The translations under genes were made by a program, and so were the position numbers. A DNA stretch of 64,000 bases. Source: Neorickettsia sennetsu str. Miyayama. Lineage in GTDB: Bacteria > Pseudomonadota > Alphaproteobacteria > Rickettsiales > Anaplasmataceae. Where the stretch lies: the NCBI RefSeq assembly GCF_000013165.1, contig NC_007798.1, positions 434,001 to 498,000 of the forward strand, read 5' to 3'. Positions 46,212 through 54,997 of this stretch are shown piece by piece (within the stretch, counting starts at the first letter, position 1; the number at the start of each line of letters is the position of its first letter). The notes beneath the pieces are model-generated. The model was not told the DNA's origin, searched no databases, and saw only the letters and a list, made by a program, of their open reading frames with translations.

Positions 46212-46260
46212 CCTACTTTAAAATAGGCTTTTAATAAAACCCTACTTTAAAGTGGGGTTT
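46212..46260 (+). terminator. Two successive hairpins after pmbA
   Basis: CCTACTTTAAA occurs twice, each within a dyad. The first stem is CCTA/TAGG (46212-46227). The second is a continuous 12-bp dyad, AAACCCTACTTT with AAAGTGGGGTTT (46237-46260), with one G-T pair. No U tract follows the second. The rest of 46199-46514 is AT-rich, presumably the sco1 promoter region. Confidence 0.5.
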
Positions 46261-46514
46261 CATCTTAACCAAAACTCATGCTAGTCCATGCAGTGACTTT
46301 TATAAGATTAGATCCCGATGAAATATCTGCATTAGTGGCTTAAGTAATGCTTTAACCATAAAAATTCATACAACAATACCTTAATGCATCGCTTTAATAT
46401 GCTCGAATAAATTCCCTTTTTACCTATATTATCAGCGCTGATGATACTTTTTTTTACTTTAACAAAAATCTCAGCTATAAAAGAAATAAGCTGTATGCTC
46501 ATGGTAGGAAAAAG

Positions 46515-47075
46515 ATGATCAATAAAATCGTTTTTGTTTTTAAATTGCTGAGTGTTGCCTTGCTTTTTGGAATCTCATATCAAGCAGAAGGATTCAACAA
46601 AGAAATTACGACCTCACAAATAGACATAGGTGGAACGTTTAAACTAACCGATCAGAATGGCGATCAAGTCACGAACAACATACTAAAAGGGAAATACACT
46701 CTCGTCCTTTTTGGCTTTAGTAGATGCCCGCATATTTGCCCAGGACAATTAACCCTTTTGGAAAAAACGCTTGATGCTTTCCCAAAACTTCAGGCACTTT
46801 TTATTACTCTAGATCCCGCAAATGATACAGTAGAAGTTCTAAATAAATTTAGTCGCTCATTTCACAAGCGAATACTCATGCTTACAGGTCCGAATGAGAT
46901 GATAGAAAAAATTGCCAACGATTATAAAGTTTATGTAGCAGCGAATGAGGATCCTGATAAATTCAATCATTCAGCCCTTATGTATCTTATGGGACTAGAT
47001 GGTCGTTATATAAGTCATATAGCACCTCGTAGTGAAGATGAATTACTCGCATTTATATATCACCATACAATATAA
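46515..47075 (+). CDS. Sco1/SenC copper chaperone for cytochrome c oxidase
   Basis: The 186-residue protein has an N-terminal membrane/signal segment (about 5-25) and a thioredoxin-like domain with the copper-binding CxxxC as CPHICP near residue 76 and the conserved His in FNHSALMYLM near 155. Sco1 inserts copper into the CuA site of cytochrome oxidase in the periplasm. The only neighbour on the same strand is tRNA-Pro, 169 nt downstream. Confidence 0.92.
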   Translation: MINKIVFVFKLLSVALLFGISYQAEGFNKEITTSQIDIGGTFKLTDQNGDQVTNNILKGKYTLVLFGFSRCPHICPGQLTLLEKTLDAFPKLQALFITLDPANDTVEVLNKFSRSFHKRILMLTGPNEMIEKIANDYKVYVAANEDPDKFNHSALMYLMGLDGRYISHIAPRSEDELLAFIYHHTI

Positions 47076-47244
47076 TTCGGTTGGGCGTAGTTTTACTTTT
47101 TACTCAGTTAATTGGACTTCTACATATACACGCTTGCCCGTTTCATCTTTTCGAGATTCGCTTTTGAAAGCGGGAGACAAAATTAGTGTGCGTGCTCTTG
47201 AATTGACTATAAACAAGCTTTGATTTAGAATCTCGAGCTGTGTG

Positions 47245-47319
47245 CGGAGTGTAGCACAGCCTGGTTAGTGTGCTTGGTTTGGGACCAAGAGGTCGGGGGT
47301 TCGAATCCCTCCACTCCGA
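47245..47319 (+). tRNA. tRNA-Pro (anticodon TGG)
   Basis: Acceptor CGGAGTG pairs with CACTCCG, the anticodon stem CTTGG/CCAAG encloses TTTGGGA, and the T arm is GGGGGTTCGAATCCCTC. The discriminator is A and no CCA is encoded. The dnaB frame is open through its 3' part, but dnaB translation must start downstream. Confidence 0.96.
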
Positions 47320-47344
47320 CACTTTTCTGCATTATCAAAAAGCG

Positions 47345-48754
47345 TTGAATAATTTTTCCGCCGAACTTCCTAACAATATTGAAGCAGAACAACTTATACT
47401 CGGTGCTCTACTCACTAATAATGATGCCTGTGATGAGATAGAAGAGATTATTTCATCATCTTCTTTTTATGCTCCGGTACATAGAAAAATCTTTGAAGTT
47501 TTACTTCACCTTAGATCAAAAGAACTTGTTGCTAATCCCGTAACCCTGAAGAATTATCTTGAATCAAGCAATGAATTAAGCGCTATTGGTGGTCAAGAAT
47601 ATCTACTCAATATAATTGAAAAAGCTAGTATTGTAGTGGACGTATCAAGTTTAGCACGTGTAATACAAGAGCTTTACATAAGAAGGCAACTAATCGTTTT
47701 GGCGCAAAAAATGATTTCTGGGGCCACCGGCGAACATAGCAATATAACTACAAGCGAGCAGATAGAAGAAGCCGAACATTTTTTATTTCAACTTGCGAGC
47801 TCAGGTGAACTTGATTCATCCTGCTTACACATTTCTAAACCGATTGAGGTCGCGGTTGAACGAGCAAAAATTACTTTCAAAGCAAAGGCACCGTTTCAGA
47901 ATACTTCCACTGGCTTCAGAGATATAGATAATCTTTTGGGCGGGCTGCAAAATTCAGACCTCTTAATAATCGCAGGACGTCCATCTATGGGTAAAACATC
48001 TTTAGCCATAAGTATGGCCCTAAGGGTAACTAGAGAGCTACAAAAGCAAGGAATGTCTGCGTGCTTTTTCTCCTTAGAAATGTCAGCTGATCAAATTGCT
48101 TCTAGAATGCTGTCTGTGCATTCTGGAGTCGACGCATTCAGCATTAGAACAGGTAAAAAGTTTTCTGAAGAATCACTAAAGAAAGTGATTGAAAGTAGCA
48201 AAGCATTGTCCGAACTACCCCTTTTTATAGATGATACTGCTTCTGTATCAATCTCAGCGCTACGCACAAAACTACGCAGATTGCATAGAAAGGCAAAACT
48301 CGGGGCCATTTTCATAGATTACCTACAACTTTTACGAGGCTCTAAGGGTACAGAGTTCAACAGAGTACAAGAAGTCTCTGAAATCACTAAGGGACTAAAG
48401 TTAATCGCTAAGGAACTTAATGTACCAGTTATTGCTCTCTCGCAGCTCTCCCGACTGGTTGAACAGAGAGAAGACAAGCGTCCGCAACTTTCTGATTTAA
48501 GAGAGTCGGGCTCAATAGAACAAGATGCAGACGTTGTAATGTTTGTTTTTCGCGAAGCCTACTACATGATGCGTAAACAACCTTTAAGTGATGATGAAAA
48601 TTATGAGAATTGGCAATTCAAGATGGACGAAGTAAGAAACAAAGCCGAGATAATAATAGCAAAACAAAGGAACGGCCCAGTTGGGACCGCCCTACTTTTT
48701 TTCGATCAGTCAACTACAGTCTTTGATGATCTGTCCCTATTCTCAGATGATTAA
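47345..48754 (+). CDS. dnaB: Replicative DNA helicase DnaB
   Basis: The 469-residue protein has the DnaB N-terminal domain (about 1-110, IEAEQLILGALLTNN) and a RecA-like helicase core with Walker A GRPSMGKTS near 210, FSLEMSADQIASRML near 240, DYLQLL near 325 and the arginine-finger region SDLRESGSIEQDADVV near 380. The frame is open back to 47270 inside tRNA-Pro, so the start is set at the TTG at 47345; a CTG at 47327 is an alternative. The 25-nt gap from the tRNA means dnaB may be expressed from the tRNA transcript. Confidence 0.95.
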   Translation: MNNFSAELPNNIEAEQLILGALLTNNDACDEIEEIISSSSFYAPVHRKIFEVLLHLRSKELVANPVTLKNYLESSNELSAIGGQEYLLNIIEKASIVVDVSSLARVIQELYIRRQLIVLAQKMISGATGEHSNITTSEQIEEAEHFLFQLASSGELDSSCLHISKPIEVAVERAKITFKAKAPFQNTSTGFRDIDNLLGGLQNSDLLIIAGRPSMGKTSLAISMALRVTRELQKQGMSACFFSLEMSADQIASRMLSVHSGVDAFSIRTGKKFSEESLKKVIESSKALSELPLFIDDTASVSISALRTKLRRLHRKAKLGAIFIDYLQLLRGSKGTEFNRVQEVSEITKGLKLIAKELNVPVIALSQLSRLVEQREDKRPQLSDLRESGSIEQDADVVMFVFREAYYMMRKQPLSDDENYENWQFKMDEVRNKAEIIIAKQRNGPVGTALLFFDQSTTVFDDLSLFSDD

Positions 48755-48759
48755 TAGGC

Positions 48760-48803
48760 ACTGTTGATACCCTTTTGAGGAAAGCGCAACAGTCAAGGGG
48801 ATA
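48760..48803. repeat. Interleaved inverted repeats between dnaB and the convergent protease gene
   Basis: ACTGTTG (48760-48766) pairs with CAACAGT (48787-48793). A second, imperfect pair, ATACCCTTTTGA and TCAAGGGGATAT, is offset so that the two stems interleave. Only one can form simply; they could be alternative terminators for the 71-nt gap between convergent genes. Confidence 0.35.
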
Positions 48804-48825
48804 TCCATAAAGGAATAGTAAAATT

Positions 48826-49344
48826 TTAAGTAAATTCCTTTCTCATTATTTCTATTAGTCTTACTAATCTTGCTTCTAGTAACTGATCCGCATCATATTG
48901 ACTTTTCACGGAGCTTACCCTTGCATACTTGTTTGCTGGAAAGGTCACGAGGCTTACCTCTATGAGTTTCACAGCTGTCATAACTCTCGCTCCTGTGTGC
49001 TTATCCATCTTATACTTTTTTGGTATGTATCCAATTGACAGCCCGTTTAGCACTCCTGCCTTGAGCAGCTTATACGCTTCATACCCCTGATTCACCTCCA
49101 TAATTATATGACCTTTTAAATAAAGTCCTTTCTCAGTTTCCTGCATTTCAAGAACTTTCCCAATAGGTTGATCTTGCCTGTGTTGCCACAAAAGTGGTAC
49201 ACACTTCGTCAAGTCAAAAGCACCACTACTGATAATATCTCCTTGCTCATCAACTACATCAAAGACACTAGCATAGCCATAAAAAACACCTTCTTCGTTG
49301 AGGTTCTTTGTATCAATGTCAAAAATAACTTTTTTTTCGATCAC
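48826..49344 (-). CDS. HK97-family prohead protease, likely gene-transfer-agent relic
   Basis: The 172-residue protein matches the phage prohead protease family: GVFYGYASVFDVVDEQGDII near 19, LLWQHRQDQPIG with the catalytic His near 54, LNGLSIGYIPKKYK with the catalytic Ser near 97, and KLIEVSLVTFPANKYAR near 125. In a capsid system it cleaves scaffold and capsid precursors. No capsid, portal or terminase gene is adjacent; it stands alone between dnaB and an rluC-like gene. Rickettsiales are known to keep scattered gene-transfer-agent genes, and this looks like one. The motif residues are intact, so it is not obviously dead. Confidence 0.85.
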   Translation of the reverse strand: MIEKKVIFDIDTKNLNEEGVFYGYASVFDVVDEQGDIISSGAFDLTKCVPLLWQHRQDQPIGKVLEMQETEKGLYLKGHIIMEVNQGYEAYKLLKAGVLNGLSIGYIPKKYKMDKHTGARVMTAVKLIEVSLVTFPANKYARVSSVKSQYDADQLLEARLVRLIEIMRKEFT

Positions 49345-49641
49345 AATTGCACGTATATGGGAAAAGAATCATTTTAATAGAAGAGCTTTCTCAAGGTAAG
49401 CAAATCACATAAGTTGGATTCCTATAGGTCGCGACTAACACCTTCATTGTACAATCTAGTTTCATAGAAGTGCCCCTTCTTAAATCAGAGCTCCTCTACT
49501 CTACTTTTGTGCGACATAGTTATTGCTCTTAGCACACCATGAATTATTTTCACCCGTGAATAAGATCTTTTAGTTCCAACTGCTGCAATGTCTTGCAAAA
49601 AGGTATTGCTAGTGGAGATCTTTAAAATACAACGAATTGGG

Positions 49642-50559
49642 TCACATTATCGCGAGATTTTCGGCAAAGTGAACTGGTAGCTCCGCGGTGACTTTTATCA
49701 CTTTTCCAAAAAGTTCAAACTCTATTTCGCATGCGTGCAAGCATAATTTCTTATTCACGGACCATTCTAAAAATGCTTTTCTTCTTCCATATTTTCCATC
49801 ATTTAATACCGGATGCCCAATACTTGCCATCTGGCTTCTAATCTGGTGTTTTCTTCCAGTTAAAGGAAAGAGTTCAATTAGTGATGTATTTTTGAATTTC
49901 TTGATAACGTGAAACTGTGTAATAGCATGTTCACCATTGCCGATATTGTTGCACTGCATTACTTCTTCACCCTTAAAAAGGACTTTGTTTATGTAACAAT
50001 CAACTACCCCCTTTTTTTCTTTCAACTCTCCAATCACTATAGCAAGGTAGCTTTTTTTGACGAGCCTGTTCGAGAACAGTCGCCACAACTCTCTAGCCGC
50101 ATCCAGCGTCTTTGCAAAGATAAGTACGCCAGTAGTATGTTTATCAAGCCTGTGAACAACACGATATTCAGGATTGATAGACTTCATTGCATTATCTATG
50201 CTTGCTGTAATGCCGTAACCCGACTGAACAGGAAATCCAAATGGCTTACTAATGGCTAAGACATTTTCGTCCTCGTATAACATGAGTGACGCAATAAACT
50301 CGACAAACTTACTATCAACTACCTTTGAGCTATCACTCGGTATCTCTCTGGGTGAAGATAGAATTTGGAGAAAATTGGCACTAAGAGTCAATGAATCACC
50401 TTTTAAAACAGCAGCAGAAGCCTTAACCACAGAATTATTAAGCCTCACTGCTTTCTTTCTCAGTGCCTTTTGAAGTGCAGACTGAGGAAACTGACCAAAC
50501 GTATCTCTCAGATATTTATCTAATCGTCGGCAGTCATTTTCGACAATAAAACTTCTCAC
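49642..50559 (-). CDS. rluC: RluC/RluD-family 23S rRNA pseudouridine synthase
   Basis: The 305-residue protein has an N-terminal S4 domain (about 10-60, CRRLDKYLRDTFGQFPQS), the catalytic HRLDKHTTGVLIFAKT with Asp near 138, and LTGRKHQIRSQMASIGHP near 232. It isomerises uridines in 23S rRNA. RluC and RluD cannot be told apart reliably here. It is preceded by a 125-nt gap after trxB. The 297 nt downstream (49345-49641) hold no clear gene. Confidence 0.88.
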   Translation of the reverse strand: MRSFIVENDCRRLDKYLRDTFGQFPQSALQKALRKKAVRLNNSVVKASAAVLKGDSLTLSANFLQILSSPREIPSDSSKVVDSKFVEFIASLMLYEDENVLAISKPFGFPVQSGYGITASIDNAMKSINPEYRVVHRLDKHTTGVLIFAKTLDAARELWRLFSNRLVKKSYLAIVIGELKEKKGVVDCYINKVLFKGEEVMQCNNIGNGEHAITQFHVIKKFKNTSLIELFPLTGRKHQIRSQMASIGHPVLNDGKYGRRKAFLEWSVNKKLCLHACEIEFELFGKVIKVTAELPVHFAENLAIM

Positions 50560-50684
50560 CAGACTGAACTACCCTAACAAGGATTACACCGCCACACAAA
50601 AAACAAACATCCCCCAGACAAAAAATAGACAGTGCTCCGTGGCTTGCACACACATCTTACAAGCTAACACGCAAAGAGTATAAA

Positions 50685-51629
50685 CTATATGCAGTCAAGA
50701 AACCTTATGGCATCAAGGGCAGCCATACAACCGGTTCCAGCTGCGGTAACAGCTTGTCTGTAGACAGGATCCTGAACATCGCCACACGCAAAAATACCAG
50801 ACACGCTAGTAGAAGTATCTGAACTGGATGTCTTGATGTACCCAGCAGAATCCATTTCCAGAATACCGCTGAACAGCGCTGTGTTTGGAGCATGACCGAT
50901 AGCAACGAACACTCCAGAAACAAGTATCTCCCTAAAAGTACCGTCCATCAATGAGCGGACACGCACACCTGTTACCTCAGGAGGCGAGTCGCGGCCAAGG
51001 ATCTCATCAAGAACAGAATTCCAAATTAACTCTACCTTTGCATTCGCAAAAAGGCGTTCCTGAAGGACAGTCTCTGCCCTAAGACGTTCCCTACGGTGAA
51101 GCAGGTAAACCTTTTTAGCATGCCTGGTAAGATAAAGTGCCTCTTCTACGGCGGTATTTCCACCACCAATAACAATTACGTCCTGGTCGCGAAAAAAAAA
51201 GCCATCACACGTTGCACAGCCAGACACTCCATAACCCTGGTACTTCTTCTCGCTCTCAAGACCCAACCACTTAGCCTGTGCACCTGTCGCGACAACAATA
51301 CTTCTAGCACGATACTTATTTCCACCCTCTCCTCGAAGGACAAATGGAGAGCTATATGGGGCTTCAATTTGCAAGATGTGATCATTAACAAGACGGCACC
51401 CAACATTCACAGCTTGCTGCTGCATTTGTTCCATAAGCCAGGGACCCTGCACAGGTAGAGCAAAACCCGGATAATTCTCGACCTCGGTTGTTGTGGTAAG
51501 TTGCCCACCTGACTGATTCCCACTGACTATAACAACGCTAAGAGATGCACGTGCCGCGTATATCCCAGCCGTACACCCGGCTGGCCCAGACCCGATTATT
51601 ATTACATCGCTTTCAAGAGCATCACACAT
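50685..51629 (-). CDS. trxB: Thioredoxin reductase
   Basis: The 314-residue flavoenzyme has an FAD motif VIIGSGPAGCTAGIYAARAS near residue 10, the redox-active CATC in GVSGCATCDGFFF near 136, an NADPH motif VIVIGGGNTAVEEALYL near 152 and a C-terminal FAD motif GIFACGDVQD near 280. It reduces thioredoxin. The gene begins 6 nt after the peroxiredoxin stop, so these two antioxidant genes form one unit. Confidence 0.96.
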   Translation of the reverse strand: MCDALESDVIIIGSGPAGCTAGIYAARASLSVVIVSGNQSGGQLTTTTEVENYPGFALPVQGPWLMEQMQQQAVNVGCRLVNDHILQIEAPYSSPFVLRGEGGNKYRARSIVVATGAQAKWLGLESEKKYQGYGVSGCATCDGFFFRDQDVIVIGGGNTAVEEALYLTRHAKKVYLLHRRERLRAETVLQERLFANAKVELIWNSVLDEILGRDSPPEVTGVRVRSLMDGTFREILVSGVFVAIGHAPNTALFSGILEMDSAGYIKTSSSDTSTSVSGIFACGDVQDPVYRQAVTAAGTGCMAALDAIRFLDCI

Positions 51630-51635
51630 CTTTAG

Positions 51636-52238
51636 TCAAAGCTCATCCCTATTGGAAGCTAGATAATCGGAAATACTCTCATGCGTCGCCTTTATCGCTT
51701 CTTTGCCCTTGCTCCAACCTGCCGGACAAACCTCTCCATTTTCGTCACTATACTTGAGCGCATCCAAAGTACGGAGAACCTCATCGACGTTCCGACCCAC
51801 GTTCAGGTCATTAACATGAGCAACTCTGATAACAAAATTCGGATCTATGATAAATGTACCACGAAGAGCAACTGCATCGTCTAGCAAAACCTGGTAGTCA
51901 CGTGAAATAGACTTTGTTATGTCTGAGACCAGAGTGTAACCAATACTGCCTATTCCACCATCTTTTACAGGCAAGCTGCGCCAGGCAAAGTGCGAAAAAT
52001 GGGAGTCAACACTAACACCTACAACAACCGCATTTCTCTCGATAAACGCAGGAATCCTATTACTGAAAGCAATAATCTCCGTTGGACAGACAAAAGTAAA
52101 ATCCAATGGATAAAAGAAGAGCACCCCGTATTTGCCAGACAATTCACGCTGAAGATTAAAATCATCACAAAAAGAACCGTTCTTGAGTACAGCCTTTGCT
52201 GTGAAATCAAACGCTTTCTTACCAACTAAAGTAGACAT
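51636..52238 (-). CDS. 2-Cys peroxiredoxin (AhpC/TSA family)
   Basis: From the ATG at 52238 the protein has 200 residues. The peroxidatic Cys lies in FTFVCPTEIIAF near 50 and the resolving Cys in GEVCPAGW near 170, as in typical 2-Cys peroxiredoxins. A frame opens at 52277, but GGAGGTGG about 12 nt before the ATG at 52238 decides the start. It reduces peroxides using thioredoxin, consistent with trxB 6 nt downstream. Confidence 0.95.
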   Translation of the reverse strand: MSTLVGKKAFDFTAKAVLKNGSFCDDFNLQRELSGKYGVLFFYPLDFTFVCPTEIIAFSNRIPAFIERNAVVVGVSVDSHFSHFAWRSLPVKDGGIGSIGYTLVSDITKSISRDYQVLLDDAVALRGTFIIDPNFVIRVAHVNDLNVGRNVDEVLRTLDALKYSDENGEVCPAGWSKGKEAIKATHESISDYLASNRDEL

Positions 52239-52391
52239 ACCAATAAGACCACCTCCAAGAAGGGGATTGTATACCATTTACTTTGAAGCTTAAAGTATCC
52301 TAAAAATTTTTTGTTTCAGATACATAAGCGATCTAAAAACACAAACTGTGCTCGAACTTTTAGTCAGAAGAGCGATAGTGCCCTCATGATA

Positions 52392-52811
52392 TCATCTGTC
52401 AAAAATCTCGCACCGACTAAAAAAGAATGCAATTTCATTCTTAGCATTCTCTTCGCTGTCAGAGCCATGAACGCAGTTTGCATCTATACTCTCGGCGAAG
52501 TCACCACGGATCGTTCCCTTTGCAGCCTTTTTTGGATCCGTATCACCCATAAGCTTTCTGTAGCGATGAACAGCATCATCTCCTGATAATACCTGCACTA
52601 TAACGGGAGCAGATGTCATAAAGTTAACCAGGTCGTTGAAAAAGAATCTATCTTTGTGGACCACATAAAAAGCTTCGGCTTGAATACGCGTCAGATGAAG
52701 TTGCTTCATCGCAATAATCTGCAGACCGGCAGCCTCGATATAGGCATTAACCTTACCTGTTATATTCCTAGAAATAACATCTGGCTTAAGAATAGATAAA
52801 GTTCTCTTCAT
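52392..52811 (-). CDS. ndk: Nucleoside-diphosphate kinase
   Basis: From the ATG at 52811 the protein has 139 residues, the normal length (about 140). It starts [20 protein letters not shown] and has the catalytic His in [12 protein letters not shown] near residue 118. It balances NTP and dNTP pools. An upstream in-frame start at 52841 adds 10 residues that do not fit the family. Confidence 0.96.
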   Translation of the reverse strand: MKRTLSILKPDVISRNITGKVNAYIEAAGLQIIAMKQLHLTRIQAEAFYVVHKDRFFFNDLVNFMTSAPVIVQVLSGDDAVHRYRKLMGDTDPKKAAKGTIRGDFAESIDANCVHGSDSEENAKNEIAFFFSRCEIFDR

Positions 52812-52879
52812 GACTAATGTTAAAATGCTTTTTTTTAACAACCAAAGGGCTTAGACTTAACGGATTTAGAAATCCATAA

Positions 52880-53182
52880 CACTTATGTACATTACTATAC
52901 TCTACTTGCGATACTCTACCAAATCATGAACCGCCCATCGAAAAATTAGATGAATTTTTACAAAAACACCTGTCGGAACACGCGCGAATATCTAAAAATC
53001 CTGCAACAAAACTACCTTCAATTCAACAGTTACATAGATTTATACAGCCAGATGCTACATATATTTTGCACACAGAGATAAAGAAATGGTCCACCATCAT
53101 TCACCTACAGAAAGACCCTACATTAACGGAACAAAAGGAAATTGATAATTTCCTACTTACGTTATTTTCCTTCAAAAGATGA
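52880..53182 (+). CDS. Unassigned 100-codon open frame upstream of murJ, no conventional start
   Basis: The frame from 52880 to the TGA at 53180-53182 has no stop and reads as a plausible protein, for example PPIEKLDEFLQKHLSEHARI near the start and LTEQKEIDNFLLTLFSFKR at the end. No ATG, GTG or TTG opens it near its 5' end; the first is a TTG about halfway. An ATG at 52885 in another frame could enter it after a one-base shift near 52925. It may be a gene broken by a frameshift, use a rare start, or be chance. I recognise no family. murJ starts 22 nt after the stop. Confidence 0.35.
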   Translation, partial: HLCTLLYSTCDTLPNHEPPIEKLDEFLQKHLSEHARISKNPATKLPSIQQLHRFIQPDATYILHTEIKKWSTIIHLQKDPTLTEQKEIDNFLLTLFSFKR

Positions 53183-53204
53183 TTTCCGTCCACTCAATAT
53201 AATT

Positions 53205-54716
53205 ATGAGGAAATATTTTTTAATTTCAGATAGTGTAGTTTTCCTATCGAAGTTCTTGCATGTAATTAGGGATATGCTAATCGCAGTAGTCCTAGGAACA
53301 TCACAATTTGCAGATGCCTTCTTTGGAATATCAAGATTACTAAGCCTAATAACCTCTTTATTTGCAAACGGTATTTTCTCTGCACTTTTTTCCCCAATTT
53401 TTTTGCAGCTCTTGAGAGAGGGTCGAAATTCGGCATTACAATTCTCACATGAAATTCAATTGATACTTGCTTTTATAGGGATTGTTATATTCACAGTTGC
53501 AGAGATATTCACAGAAAAGATTTTATTTTGTCTAATGCCAGGGATGCTTTCCTCCCCGGTAAGAGATTCCCTTATTACAACTGCAAAAATTGCCTTTCCA
53601 AGCATCCTTTTTATCCCACTTACATCACTTTACTACTCAATGGTGCACACACGAAGAAATTTTGCCCTCATAACCCCCTACACGATTATAACGAATACTG
53701 CTCTGACGGCAGTAATCCTTTTTACAGGAAACAATAGTACTCTTCTACTACCTAATATGGGCTGTACCATTGCATTTTCCGGAATGATACAGATGCTCCT
53801 ATTTTTACATCAGCTTGAAAAAAGTGACCTCATCCCTGTTCTTATACAATTTTCACTGAGTAAGAATATAAAGAACTTTTTTAAATGCTTTCTCCCTTCA
53901 GCACTTGCATCTGAAGCGTATCAAATAAACATTTTAGTTAGTATCTATTTTGCTAGTAAGATCCCACAAGCAATTTCCTCACTATGCTACGCAGAGGGAA
54001 TAATCCAGCTGTTTTTCGTTCTCACGAATACATCACTTCTGGAAATTTCAGGCTCCTCATCAATTATGTTTACACATAATGCGGAGGAGTTGAAAAAAAC
54101 GCAAAATAAAGCTCTCAAGAAAGTGATTACTGCGTGCATTCCAGTGACAATCATGTTAATTTTCATGCCGGAACACATTACTGCCTCATTATTTCTACTT
54201 GGAGGAAAATTTGACATTCAATCTGTAAAACACACGACACACATGCTAGAAATCCTTGCCTTTGCCCTTCCAGCACATGCGTTGAAAAAAGGCTTCTTAC
54301 AACCCTTTCTTGCCTTTGACAAGCTAAAAGCTCCAGTGAGCTTTACCGTTGCTTCGGTGGTTTTAAACGCTATCACAAGCATAATTCTGGTACCACATTA
54401 TTCATATACTGGAATAGCAATAGCCTTATGTGCCGCAGCATGGCTAGATACGCTTTTAATTATCGTCTATTTAAAAAGAAGGAAAATGTTTAGTTCGGAC
54501 GGGAAAATTCCACGTTTATTAAGCACTGTCTTTTTTCCGGCTTCTATAACGATTTTCTTTATACAGATTTGCGAAGCATTCATAGAGAGCCATCCGGGTA
54601 TATCAACAATTTACTCACTAAGGCTGGCTTCCTTGGTGATCGTCTGTATATCAAGTATATTCATCTACTATTTTTTGCTTTCACAGCTTAAAAAAATTCC
54701 ATGGAAGAAAAAATAA
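53205..54716 (+). CDS. murJ: Lipid II flippase MurJ (MviN)
   Basis: From the ATG at 53205 the protein has 503 residues and about 14 hydrophobic helices. The N-terminal region FLHVIRDMLIAVVLGTSQFADAFF (by position near residue 15-38) is characteristic of MurJ, with the conserved Arg-Asp and the later ALPAHALKKGFLQPFLAF near 365. It flips the peptidoglycan precursor. Neorickettsia and relatives keep reduced or altered peptidoglycan pathways, so this gene is notable but not unique. Confidence 0.92.
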   Translation: MRKYFLISDSVVFLSKFLHVIRDMLIAVVLGTSQFADAFFGISRLLSLITSLFANGIFSALFSPIFLQLLREGRNSALQFSHEIQLILAFIGIVIFTVAEIFTEKILFCLMPGMLSSPVRDSLITTAKIAFPSILFIPLTSLYYSMVHTRRNFALITPYTIITNTALTAVILFTGNNSTLLLPNMGCTIAFSGMIQMLLFLHQLEKSDLIPVLIQFSLSKNIKNFFKCFLPSALASEAYQINILVSIYFASKIPQAISSLCYAEGIIQLFFVLTNTSLLEISGSSSIMFTHNAEELKKTQNKALKKVITACIPVTIMLIFMPEHITASLFLLGGKFDIQSVKHTTHMLEILAFALPAHALKKGFLQPFLAFDKLKAPVSFTVASVVLNAITSIILVPHYSYTGIAIALCAAAWLDTLLIIVYLKRRKMFSSDGKIPRLLSTVFFPASITIFFIQICEAFIESHPGISTIYSLRLASLVIVCISSIFIYYFLLSQLKKIPWKKK

Positions 54717-54997
54717 TCATTGAGCTCAATTATTTTGTCTACGGCCATTCTCATAGGATAATTCGCAACTGCGGACTAAAAAGTCGACAGGATAGTTTCA
54801 AACAAAGCGACTAACTCTGTCGAAGAATAACAAAACTAAAAACAGTCAATTATCCTCGAACATGCTACATAAACCCTCTTCCATTTTTAATAAATTTACC
54901 ACATGACTTACTTACTCTTCGCACAAATCCTACCTTACAGTATGCAACTAAGAAAATTTCCATATGCTTAAACAAATAGATGAGTTACAAGTGAGAA

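Noticed and set aside
47032-47223. 63-codon frame overlapping the end of sco1
   Set aside because: It overlaps sco1 out of frame and the region before tRNA-Pro; no features.
49909-50259. 116-codon plus-strand frame opposite the rluC-like gene
   Set aside because: It lies wholly antisense to a well-supported gene.
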